Assembly (NCBI GenBank): GCA_037447655.1
Contig: JBBHKE010003067.1
Location: 1 to 62,000, forward strand
Length of the DNA stretch: 62,000 nt
Source of the DNA: Zygnema cylindricum
Taxonomy: Eukaryota > Streptophyta > Zygnematophyceae > Zygnematales > Zygnemataceae
Reading direction: 5' to 3'
Shown piece by piece: positions 52,284 through 62,000 of this stretch. Each line of letters begins with the position of its first letter. Position 1 is the stretch's first letter. The position numbers were made by a program, and so were the translations under genes. The notes below the pieces were generated by a model. It was not told the DNA's origin. It saw only the letters and a program-made list of their open reading frames with translations, and searched no databases.

Positions 52284-53309
52284 ATGGCCGCTGCTTCTAC
52301 AGCATCCTCCCGCGCCTTCTTGAAACAGCATGCAGGCCTGGATGACGAGCAAATTACTCGAGCTTTTATCCGCTGTTCACGATTAGAAACCGCTGTTTCT
52401 GAGGAGAATATGAAGTCTGTTTTGGATTTTTTAGCCACCTTTGGAGTCACTTCAAAGAAGAGAGGAAAGCTCGCCAAAGTATTAACAGCCTGTCCTCAGC
52501 TTTTGGCGTACAGTGTGACAGAAAAACTGCAACCTGCGACTTTATTTCTACAAGGCATAGGCATAAAATGCGATGAAATCTCTTATTTAATTATCCGGTT
52601 TCCAAGCATTCTGACAAGAAACATGGAGGAAAAACTTTGTCCTCTTCTCAGTTTCCTGCAAGGGCTTGGGTTGAAGGAAGAGAATTTGCCTCATCTTATT
52701 ATCTCGTCTCCAAGGATTCTTAGCTACAGCTTAGAAAGAAAGCTTATACCTGCTGTAGAATACCTCCAAACTATAGGGCTTAAGCTACAGCAGATCGGAA
52801 AAGCTGTGGCACACTATCCTCAGCTACTAGGCTACAGCGTGGACAAACGATTACGTCCCTCGGTAATGTATCTGAAAGAGTTAGGGTTGAGTGATGCTGA
52901 CGTGGCATTCATTGCTGAAAAACACCCTCACATTCTTGGCCGAAACGCAACTGCTGTGTTTTCTCCACGTGTCAATTTTTTGAGGTCCCATGGATTCGAT
53001 AAAAAGGAGGTGGCAGCCGTGGTGTCCCGGTTTCCTCCCGTTCTTATAAAGAGTATAACGCATCGGTTACAGCCAAGTATTGAGTTTCTGGAAGAGGCAA
53101 TGGGACGGTCTGTACAAGATGTGGTACAGTTTCCTCTCTTTTTCAGCAAAAGTTTGAGGAGGACAATCAAGCCTCGACATCGAGCTTTGGAGCAGAAGTC
53201 AATTGTCCCGGAATCTTTGTCTCATATGTTGGATCATTGGAACAAAGGGTTCGCACAAAGGTATGGGGTAACCGTGGAATATCCCTCAAGAAGAAATAAG
53301 CAAAACTAG
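52284..53309 (+). CDS. mTERF-family protein
   Basis: 341 residues, single exon. Mitochondrial transcription termination factor family proteins are helical-repeat nucleic-acid binders in mitochondria or chloroplasts that affect organelle transcription and RNA maturation. Seven repeats of the mTERF motif are visible, each with Pro-x-(I/L/V/F)-(L/F) near its start: PQLLAYS, PSILTRN, PRILSYS, PQLLGYS, PHILGRN, PPVLIKS and PLFFSKS. Most are followed by a Leu-x-Pro turn and a FLxxxGL segment, at about 36-residue spacing. ATG 52284 is the first ATG in the frame. The 28 codons before it, back to a stop at 52188, contain none. The N terminus is short for a transit peptide, and an upstream exon is possible. 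Which land-plant mTERF it matches cannot be told here. Confidence 0.88.
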   Translation: MAAASTASSRAFLKQHAGLDDEQITRAFIRCSRLETAVSEENMKSVLDFLATFGVTSKKRGKLAKVLTACPQLLAYSVTEKLQPATLFLQGIGIKCDEISYLIIRFPSILTRNMEEKLCPLLSFLQGLGLKEENLPHLIISSPRILSYSLERKLIPAVEYLQTIGLKLQQIGKAVAHYPQLLGYSVDKRLRPSVMYLKELGLSDADVAFIAEKHPHILGRNATAVFSPRVNFLRSHGFDKKEVAAVVSRFPPVLIKSITHRLQPSIEFLEEAMGRSVQDVVQFPLFFSKSLRRTIKPRHRALEQKSIVPESLSHMLDHWNKGFAQRYGVTVEYPSRRNKQN

Positions 53310-55420
53310 AGCAATTTTGAGCAGTCGAGTTCTTGAAATGTATCATGTCCATATAAGTTGTCTCGGGTTTCTAATTCATAAACACTTGACAAAGTGTTCA
53401 AAATAAGCTAGTCGTATTGAAGGATAGGAATAGCTACATTGTTTAATTGAGTGAGTTTAGAGACCTCGACAGCTGGCAGTCTTTTGTGGCCGTACTTCTG
53501 TTTGCTTTGTAACTTATCGTTCAAGGAGTTTTCTTCTTTTTCACGAAGTAGTTATTTTTGAAGGTATTTAGGCATGGCGCAAGCCTTGATTCCCATCTGC
53601 TGTGTACATTTTATAAGCTGTAATTGGAGGGTTTGTGCTTCCTATATGGAAGAATCTATTTATTTCATTCACTCCAGTTTCTCCTCAGTTCAGCCCACTC
53701 AAAATGCTATTTTTTTGCAAAACATCCACATTCTTGTTTGTTGTGAGCTTACAATTTTTTCCACCTATTCTGCAAACTGCGAGAAGCAAATGCGATCTCA
53801 AACTTATGCCTGTAAAACTTAACAATTTCTGCAAACTTATACCTTACAATGTTTTGAAATCCATACCTGAGCACATCGCCATTCGTTTCTCTCTCTTACG
53901 TCAGTTGTGGATAACAAGGGTTTCTTCTGCATTTTGCCCAAACCTTTAAGGTGGCGGTTTGATGGTTGTGTCACTTCTGTAAGTTGTTCACATCAAGTGT
54001 ATGGGCTTACCAAGTACGCTTATCCATTTTTTATTTAAGCTTTTTTAAACCATCAAAGGACAAATTTAGCGACTGACCTTTGTTCCTTTTGAAGCGAAAA
54101 ATAATTATTACAGCACATTAAACAAGGCTATTACAGTCCTCCATATGTTTTTCCTCGTTTATTTAGGTTCTAGGTTAATCTTAAACAAGACAGATTGACC
54201 TCCATACTTGTCATTTTGACTGAAATCATAGGGAAACATAGTTTTTTCACAAGCATTGCTGAAAATAGACAAAACCGCCTGATGAATGAAGTTATCCAAA
54301 GCAAAATCTTCAGATGATGGCACATTTAGAACCTAGCATACAACAATGTATGAAATTAACTTGCTTTGTCATTTTTTACTGGACTTGGGTTTGTAATGGT
54401 GCAACGCACTTTGGTCGTCGACAAGCATTTGTACATTTTTATTTGCACCGGTCTCCATGTGAATCTCGTGAAATTGTGTGGCTAGTCTGTGATTGTATCT
54501 ATGTTATTTTTAGAAATTTTGTCTGGCTGTGCTTGTTTGTATGTGATCAAGCAAGCTTTTGCATGTAGGGGTCAATTCATGGTGCTAAATTACGGCATAA
54601 AGCCAGCAATTTGCAATTTTTTCAGCATTTTTTTTTCTGGACTTTCCCCTTGGAATCTGTCCCCAATTCGACGATGTATCTACGCCCAAAGTAATGAGAT
54701 TGTTGTGTCCACACTGAGCTCTAGGGATAACGAAAGTGTCAGGTCAATTTAACAACTTTGGCTGCACTTTGGTCTTCCTGTCCAGATTCACATTTTTGCA
54801 ATGTCCCAACCGTCTGATAAAATGGTTAATGAGGCAAAAGCTCTGCTTTTTATGTTAAGGAAATGTTTTTTGCTAAACAATTAAAAGCAATTTGTATGTG
54901 CCTGGCATATTGTCCAGTTAATGCTAAAGCTTCAATTACCACTAGCTACCTTTTGACAGTTTTGTTTTAGCCTCTTCATTGATGGAATTGTTCTTTCCCT
55001 TCCAATGAATGGACGCTGGAAAATTTATAAATTCCTGAACATGGAAAGAGTTCATTTCGTGTTAGAAACTTAATAAGAAATTCTGGTATGAAATCAAATT
55101 TACATCTAGCGTCATCATTTCTAGCTGAAGTCTATGGGAATGAGTCTTGAAACCTTGTCCTTATGCAACATGGTATTGCATTTCTTGGTGTAGTTGATGA
55201 TTTACGCTGATTTACGTTAATGAATGACTTGAGTCATACTGAGCTATATAGTTTTACATGCCACATCGACACAAAAATATAATTAAATTGGAAACAAAGT
55301 TGTCTGAAGCCACTGTTTAAAAATACTATATATGTAGTAGCACATTTAAAATTTATTACTGTCGGCTTCATAGAATTCTTGTCCAAATGTTGTATTTATG
55401 GAAAACGGTACTTTTGTCAT
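53310..55420. other. Intergenic, AT-rich
   Basis: Contains the presumed mTERF 3' untranslated region. Open frames here are short, lack domains and have no conserved splice context. No RNA gene was recognised. Confidence 0.5.
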
Positions 55421-55520
55421 GACGCAGCATAAATTTGGACAAACAGTAAAGCCTGATCAAGAAGTCATGTGGATCAACCCAAACAATAATGGCATTTGCT
55501 CAAATGGTGGCGAATGTTGA
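55421..55520. repeat. Dispersed repeat, copy 1
   Basis: About 100 bp starting GACGCAGCATAAATTTGGAC recurs at 56637-56737 with a few mismatches. Sequence at 55958-56009 (GCAGTTTTAGAAGAGTTGCC) recurs directly after the second copy at 56742. The second copy therefore lacks the roughly 435 bp between them. Confidence 0.8.
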
Positions 55521-56247
55521 CATTGAGAAGGCCGGAAGTAAACAAGTGGGCAGTGTTGTGTTTTCATTGGCACTCAAAGAAACGAAAAACGTTTTTTTGT
55601 AGTCTATTCGTTTAAACCTTCGTGAAACCATTTCTCGAGTTAATCATCGTAAATACTTCTGAGATGTTTTTCTTTAGTTCAACGATTTTGATTCTATTTT
55701 TTTGTATATTTATTTTGTTTTTTTCAAATATGATATCAATTCATAACTATGGTGATGCACATGCGAGATGTGAAGGAGGCATAACATGTCAAGAAATGCA
55801 TGGAAACATATTCGGACATTTTCCAACCTTTTCTTTTTTGGTGCTGGATTTGATGTTTATTTAAACGTACGTGTTAAAGGTGTACTTTCCGTGCGTGTGA
55901 GGACGTATCTTACCGTGCATAAGTACATTTCCATATATGTAAAAGTTTTGACTTGAGAGCAGTTTTAGAAGAGTTGCCCTGTTTTAGAAGAGGTCAAACT
56001 ACAGCTGTCCTAGGTTAGGACGATTAACGCTTTTTGTAAAAAGTAAAAACCTGTGCTTACAAACCTGCTTTCGGTGGTCGGGCTTTGTGCTATGTGCTAC
56101 GTGGTATTTTATCAAGGGGAATTGATCATGACAGTGACTGTTTTGGTTGCGCACAGTCACTTACGTGATTTTGTCAAAAAACATACGTTTGAAGTACACA
56201 TTGGTACAAATAAAGTACCGTTGAGTATAAATTTGACGGTCAATCCG
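55521..56247. other. Intergenic sequence
   Basis: No gene supported. It contains the second homologous block (55958-56009) of the repeat described at 55421. Confidence 0.45.
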
Positions 56248-56376
56248 TTGGACATCATTGACTTTCATAACATTGTTTCAACCGCCTAAAATTTTGCCGC
56301 GCTTGCGAACGATTGGACATCTTTGACTTTCATAACATTGTTTCAACCGCTTAAAATTTTGCCGCGCTTGCGAATG
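56248..56376. repeat. 65-bp tandem duplication
   Basis: TTGGACATC(A/T)TTGACTTTCATA...GCCGCGCTTGCGAA occurs at 56248-56312 and 56313-56376 with about two differences. Confidence 0.85.
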
Positions 56377-56560
56377 TCTACCGTCATAATAAAATTAGCA
56401 ATTCACTCGGTCGGCGAGCGTTTACGGTAACAAAACTGCGGCGACCACATGTAAATAAAATACATGTAAATAAAATGGTTGCAGACAGTAACTTTTTGTC
56501 GTTATGTGAGCTCCACGGTAAGAGCACTTAGCCGCAAAATTGAAATTGAATCGTCTAAGT

Positions 56561-56633
56561 CATAGTTCAAAAGTAGGTGACCGTACGCCCAAACAATATG
56601 CCTATTGTATGCAAAACATACAATATGGCCTTA
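56561..56633. mobile_element. hAT-type MITE terminal fragment
   Basis: CATAGTTCAAAAGTAGGTGA plus about 50 bp corresponds, as the reverse complement, to the 3' terminal part of 57242-57698. The rest is missing and the dispersed repeat at 56637 follows. Confidence 0.75.
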
Positions 56634-56636
56634 ATC

Positions 56637-56790
56637 GACGCAGCATAAATTTGGACAATCAGTAAAGCCTGATCAAGAAGTCATGTGGATCAACCCAAAC
56701 AATAATGGCATATGCTCTAATGGTGGCGAATGTTGACGTGCGCAGTTTTAGAAGAGTTGCCCTGTTTTAGAAGAGTTCAAACTACAGCTG
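56637..56790. repeat. Dispersed repeat, copy 2 (internally deleted)
   Basis: See 55421. The two homologous blocks are brought together here (56637-56737 and 56742-56790). Confidence 0.8.
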
Positions 56791-56805
56791 TTAAGGACGA
56801 CTAAG

Positions 56806-58687
56806 GGTGTGTCCCCATGTACTTGTAACTTAGCGAAATTACTTTGTATTTTAGCGCGGATCCGCCGGACCCGGTTTTCAAGTGTCCCTATGTCTGTAAT
56901 GACGAAATCGTAACTTACGCTTGTGACGATTGTATACGTCGACAATACCTGTGACGGTTGTCAACGTCGACAATCTGTGGTCGCGCGATATTTTTTGTAC
57001 CTGCGTGTGACGTCGCATGTCTTACCGTGACATTGTAGACGTACCGCCTTCCAGCCTGTGCAATTTCACGGTCGAAGATGAGGCGCTTTGCCTTCGCGTC
57101 TCCTGTCCGGTCGACGTGAAATGGCATCGGAATTTGAAGACCCCTGCAAAAAAAAAAATCCGTACTAGATGAAAACGGACAAATCCAAACAAATTGTGTA
57201 CTTATCTTTGTCGTATTATAACGGAAACTGACAAAACATAGCATAGTTCAAAAGTAGGCGTTTTTTGGTAGGCCTTTTGTAGGCCGCCTTTAGCGTAAGT
57301 TGTGTTACGGGCTTTCCATGTGATCTTCTTAGATCGCTAATTTCATCAGCGACCGTCCGATCGTCCGAATCTGACGATAGTCCAATCGTAAGTTGTTTTA
57401 TGGGCTTTTCATGTGATCTTCTTAGATCGTTACTTTCATCAATGACCGTCAGATCGTCCAAATCTGACGGTATAAATAAAAAGTCGCTCAAAACTCACAG
57501 AAAAAGATTTTTTTGTCCGGTTTTTTTTTTAAATTTAGACATGACGTTTAATTCTCCATCGAACGATGTGCAACTCAACCCTGTTACTATTTTATTTCAT
57601 TTTGCGGCCAATACAATATGGGTCTTAAGGCCATATTGTATGTTTTGCATACAATAGGCATATTGTATGGGCGTACGGTCGCCTACTTTTGAACTATGAA
57701 ACATAGCGAACTATGTACTTTTCTTTGTCCTTGGAAATCGTAGGATTTTTGTCGAAATTTACGGCACGCGCGAAAATATGTTCCTATTTGTCAATCGAAA
57801 AAACCTAATTTTAAATCACATCGCGCATGTGTTTTAAAGATAAGGTTGAAGATGACGTTTTTTGTCGTCGAAGTGGGTCGAAAAGCACAAGACGACAACT
57901 TTTGGTGCATCCTAAGTTCAGGGATGACGCAAATTGTACTCTACAAATTTGTGATTCCTTCGTACGGTTGCAACTTAGGCAGTACGGCGCTAAGTTTTAC
58001 GGCAAAACGACAGAAAAAAACCCTTACTTATGCACATGGGGACACACCCTTAGGGTGTACGAAAATTTGTCGTCTTGTGTTTTTCGACCCACTTCGACGA
58101 CAAAAAACGTCATCGTCAACCTTAACTTTAAAACAACGCGCTATGTGTTTTAAAATTAGGTTTTTCTGATAAACAAATAGGAACATATTGTCGCAAGTGC
58201 CGCAATTTTTGAAACTTTCATACTATTTTCAAGGACAAAGAAAAGTACATAGCTCGCTATGTTTTGTCCGTTTGCGTTATAATACGACAAATAAAAGTAC
58301 ACAATTTTGTCCGTTTTCGTCTAGTACGGATTTCTTTTTTTGCAGGGGTCTTCAAATTCCGATGCCATTTCACGTCGACCGGACAGGAGACGCGAAGGCA
58401 AAGCGCATCTTCTTCGACCGTGAAATTGCACAGGCTGGAAGGCGGTACGTCTACAATGTCACGGTAAGACATGCGACATCACACGCAGGTACAAAAAATA
58501 ACGTGCGACCACAGATTGTAGACGTTGACAACCGTCACAGGTATTGTCGACGTATACATTCGTCACAAGCGTAAGTTACGATTTCGTCCTTACAGACATA
58601 GGGACACTTGAAAACCGGGTCCGGCGGATCCGCGCTAAAATACAAAGTAATTTCGCTAAATTAGAAGTACATGGGAACATACCCTTA
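56806..58687. mobile_element. Foldback structure with arms of about 635 bp
   Basis: The left arm (56806-57241 plus 57707 to about 57910) is the reverse complement of the right arm (about 58050-58687). A 457-bp MITE is inserted in the left arm. Outer ends are AAGGGTGTGTCCCCATGT and ACATGGGAACATACCCTT. An exact reverse complement of the left end also occurs at 58033-58050, next to the spacer. Each arm has an open frame of about 110 codons (56915-57244 minus, 58188-58574 plus) with the block HVDRTGDAKAKR. It is the same sequence twice and has no recognised function. Confidence 0.8.
57242..57698. mobile_element. hAT-type MITE, 457 bp, perfect 19-bp TIRs and 8-bp duplication
   Basis: Ends CATAGTTCAAAAGTAGGCG and CGCCTACTTTTGAACTATG are exact reverse complements. 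AAACATAG flanks both sides (57234-57241 and 57699-57706), an 8-bp target duplication as made by hAT transposases. The empty site is seen in the other arm of the foldback near 58254-58270. No coding capacity. Confidence 0.92.
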
Positions 58688-58972
58688 CTGGGTGCTAGCC
58701 TGCTAGGATAGTTGGACGAAACTAGGCAGAATTACGTAGCTATTATTCGGCCACGTTGATACACGTGCGAACATATTTTTAAAACGTGAATTGTAACGTT
58801 TCGCGAACAGGAAAAAAACGGAAAGCCAAAGAACGTATAAAGTCTAAACTCAGGAGAGAGTACGGATTTTTTTCTGCTGCTAAGTCGATACTCGATACCG
58901 TTGATAACTTCACAAAGACGAAATCAAGTGACATGTCGAAAAGACAAAAATAAAAAAACCGGTGTACTTGTA

Positions 58973-59190
58973 CATCGTGTATCGCTAATAGTGCTGATGT
59001 TTTTTTTACCAATTAAACATCTGTTCTCGGTGCACACTTGTCGGCTTGCTAATCTGGCGGTTGCGATTGAAAGACATGATTCTCACCTTCCGACGATTTC
59101 CAATCGAAAATCGGACGTGTGCGCGCGGAGGAAAGATGTTGAGTGGCAAAAAAAACATTAACAATTTAACACTAATAGCGATACGCGGTG
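58973..59190. mobile_element. MITE, TA-type family, 218 bp
   Basis: Ends (TA)CATCGTGTATCGCTAATAGTG and CACTAATAGCGATACGCGGTG(TA), TA flanks 58971-58972 and 59191-59192. Confidence 0.75.
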
Positions 59191-59192
59191 TA

Positions 59193-60571
59193 GAGGGCTG
59201 TAGAATTGTGTAGAAGATGGGAAGATGGTGTTACATGCGTCACATCGAATTAAATTGCCCACGTCACTGAGTCTAATTTCTGCTGGTTTTCTTTTTTGAT
59301 TCTCCACTTGATTACATTTTTTTTGTTTTGTTTTGCCACTTTTGCTATTACCAACTGCATAGAAGAACTTGGCTGGGGGCTAAACCGCGGTTCCTTCCCT
59401 CTACATTTAAGGTGATTTTTTCTATGTCTGAAATGTTTTTATCTTGAAAAGGTTTTATACCTGGCTTTTAAAATTTCCCTACCTGTAATATATGGCTTGC
59501 GTGTTTTCTAATGCTTCTTTTATTTCTTTCATGCGCTTTCTTTTACCTTTGCCCTAATTAATCCTTTCATAATAATTCTCTTTCTGGGTGTGAATTGCCA
59601 ACATATTTGATCCGATATTAGAGAAATTAATCCGATGTTAGAGGATCCTAGGATAGAGGTACCCCTTCCTTTTTCCCGTTTCACTAATTTCTTTGATTAA
59701 ACTGCCTTACTGTGGCTTTTTTGCTGCTGGTTTACTGAATCGAGACATCCTATGACGAGCTTAGAGTTTTTATTTTCTTTAATGCCGAACCAGTTTATTA
59801 TGGCCTTTAGAGGGGCATTTACATTGAAGCATTGACTAAGCACCATTATGTCTCCAAGAAGATGCATGGCACAAATTGAGCACCCGGATAAAAAATGACG
59901 TTGTGTTAGCTTGAGGCATCTACTCAAACATCTTAGCCAGGTGTTGGATGATAAGTTTGTATTGTTTCTTATCCAGGTAAACAAACGATAATTTTACGGG
60001 TAATGGCTCTTTTTTGGACATATTGGAACTCTTTGGAAGCCCAAACAATAGCTGGCGAACTGTTACTTTTTTAGGACTGTGATTGGTCTCATGTATGCTT
60101 TCAGTTCACTACTTTTCAAAAGCCAGCATCATCATCAAGAAGTATACATCTTTGCCGATCGACGTTATTATTTCTTTGTTTGTTAGACTTTAGCGAGTAG
60201 CCCGATTATTCAGCATCAGCATTATGTGACCATGGCATTCTTGATTGGTGTATTACTTGTGATATTATCATTGAGGCTTTTGAAAATTGGGAGTCTTATG
60301 ACGTTTGTTTATGACATAGTCGGTATCCAACTTCCATTAAATGGCATGCTTTTAATACCTGGGTCAAGATTTCAGTTATGTAAATGTGAGTACAATTATT
60401 GACGTGATTAGAGTTTGAAGACATCGAAGCATTTCCCAGGCTACCAGTTAATGTTGGTTATTGAAAGCACTACTGTGACATGGACTTTTTAACGAAAATG
60501 CAGTGTTTTTTTGCATTCCTCTGTGAAGTCCTTATCACTTGCGCATATCTGGGTCATTTTGGGCAGCCATC
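59193..60571. other. Upstream region of eIF2D
   Basis: AT-rich, with no supported coding region. GGGCAG at 60561-60566, just before the ATG, could be a splice acceptor for a non-coding first exon. Confidence 0.4.
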
Positions 60572-62000
60572 ATGTTCAAAAAGCCAAGTGAAGTGAGGGG
60601 CCAGCAGCGTCTTTCAGGAGCTGACAAGAAAAAGTTGCGACGTACAATAAAGGATATTTTTTTATCGGCCTCTGAAGAAGAGATTGACTCCATTTTGCCT
60701 GCCAAGGTGAGCATGAATTGCCTAGTTATCGCCTGCCAGCTATCGATAAGAGGAGAAATGGTTCTGAGATCGTTTTGCAACGCTAGTCAACTGGCAGGAG
60801 TTGAATTTTAAGCTTGTGAAGTCGTCGATCTCGTGAGAATTGGAAAAGTGAAGTGTTTTGCTTTTCCAGAGTGGGTGATGGGACCTGCGAGTTAGTCCAT
60901 GTCAACTACAAGGCAACATTGGCAAGCTATTATGTATGTTTTGTACAATAAATTAGCTCACTCGTGTTTTACCTCTCATTATTGCAGGCAGATATCACAG
61001 TGACAAAACTTGTAAATCGGGCTCTTGTATATGCTGTCGAAGGGGAACCTGCCATGCTCTTTGATGTAGATGGTCGGGGACACAACATTTTCCCAACAGG
61101 TACATGTATTGACACTGTAATCAATTGGGAGTTTTGGGATTTTTCTCAGTTGGATGTCCCGGAGGTCCCTTGCCTGTTTTGGGCTGAGACCTTATCAAAA
61201 AAGTTATGCTCTGGGTTCCTTCAAATATTTTGTTTTGGTAACACAATGCGTTCGGTGGACTGTTAACAAAAGTGAGTCTTTAAGGGAGATTCTAGTATGT
61301 GTGAATCTGGATACAGGACTTCTGTAGATTTTTTTGTTCACGTAAGCTTGAAACTATGTAACCACTGAATAAGGGTGTATTGGCAAGGTTATGCGGGTTG
61401 GCGTTTTTGGACGTCAGTGTTATGTTAAAACATGGCTGAGCAGTTGACACCGTTGAAGTCTGTCGTTTCTGGAGCTTTGTTATCCCTTCACAATTGAAGC
61501 AAAAAAACAATGCTCTAGGAAGAAACCATTTTACTCTTGTTATTTCCTGTGCCTGTCAGTTTTTGTTGCACCAGAAGCTTTTCTTGTTGCCAATGTTTTG
61601 GTGAAGATATGCTGCACACTCTACTGTATTTAGTCGCGACCACATAATTTCCAAGCCAGGTCTGTTAAACCTTTAAGTCGAATCAAGAAGTTTCTGTTTA
61701 GTCTGAACCATGAGGCAGAGCAAACCACACTTTCATTCCTTGAACCTCTTGTCAATGGGTTGGTTTTTTTTCTGTCGTACAGTTTATGCTCTTTGGAAAG
61801 TACCCTCCTTAGTGCCTTCATTAGAACTGAAAGGTGGTGAAGTTTCTCGCTATGTACTGGGAGGAGCCGATCTTATGCTCCCTGGGATAACCGTACCTCC
61901 TGAGGGTCTTCCAAATTTTCGAGAGGGTGAAGTGTGGGCGGTTCGTGTTCCTAGAAATGCCGCACCCATTGCGGTGAGTTGTTGTGTGTAAGAATTCATG
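60572..62000 (+). CDS. eIF2D: Eukaryotic translation initiation factor 2D (ligatin), N-terminal exons
   Basis: Predicted coding exons are 60572-60706, 60988-61099 and 61783-61973, all GT-AG, giving 146 residues before the window ends in the next intron. eIF2D binds the 40S ribosomal subunit and can deliver or release tRNA in non-canonical initiation and recycling. The start MFKKPSEV, then LSGADKKKLRRTI and a DIFLSASEEEID helix, match the pre-PUA region. The PUA part has FPTVYALWKVPSLVPSLEL and the signature GGADLMLPGI. The joint at exon 2/3 completes a Val codon in FPTVYALW, supporting the splice sites. The SWIB/SUI1 domains expected at the C terminus lie beyond the window. Confidence 0.9.

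Noticed and set aside
53574-54752. Several 80-105 codon frames downstream of mTERF
   Set aside because: Hydrophobic readings of AT-rich DNA with no start context, splice sites or domain signatures.
56915-58574. Matching 109 and 128 codon frames in the foldback arms as a conserved host protein
   Set aside because: Conservation between them comes from the inverted duplication itself. No independent evidence of selection.

Overview
The window looks like nuclear DNA of a green-lineage (streptophyte) organism, plausibly a charophyte alga such as Chara. The basis is GT-AG introns, an organelle-type mTERF gene, AAACCCTAA-type telomere-like motifs, a dense mixture of Ty1/copia and Ty3/gypsy chromovirus remnants, many MITEs, and kilobase-long polypyrimidine tracts. 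The species cannot be proved from the sequence alone. A 10-N gap lies at 45804-45813.

Only three ordinary host genes are well supported. (1) 8042-14257 (-) is an eight-exon gene for a secreted, probably GPI-anchored protein of about 1161 residues with seven tandem FAS1 (fasciclin) domains. (2) 52284-53309 (+) is an intronless mTERF-family gene of 341 residues. (3) 60572 to the right edge (+) holds the first three coding exons of eIF2D/ligatin (pre-PUA and PUA regions).

Layout. 1-2 kb: AT-rich DNA with a 16-bp minisatellite. 2-4.6 kb (-): gag-protease part of a gypsy-type element. 5.6-7 kb: telomere-like repeats and a 211-bp-arm inverted repeat with a 136-bp tandem duplication. 8-14.3 kb: FAS1 gene, with G-box/TGACG elements upstream. 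15.6-16.8 kb: CT tract. 16.8-19 kb: truncated copia element A. 20.8-22.9 kb: CT satellite. 23-31.3 kb: truncated copia B copies and unidentified retroelement ORFs. 32.4-34.1 kb (-): pogo/Tigger-like transposase with introns. 34.6-40.4 kb: a structurally complete but mutated copia B element with a 5-bp target duplication. 40.5-45.8 kb (-): chromovirus in a tandem LTR arrangement, with an extra ORF after the chromodomain. 46-51.9 kb and 56.5-59.2 kb: nested MITEs of at least two families (TA duplications; 8-bp hAT-type duplications) and a large foldback. The rest is AT-rich intergenic DNA.

The host genes show no obvious functional link to each other. The most unusual items are: the seven-FAS1 gene, whose exons are all phase 0, offset half a domain from the protein repeats, and alternate between two types; the copia B element, whose gag start codon lies inside the LTR and whose primer site resembles the anticodon region of initiator tRNA-Met; the extra ORF downstream of the chromodomain; and TA-targeted MITEs sitting at the same TA of successive satellite units.
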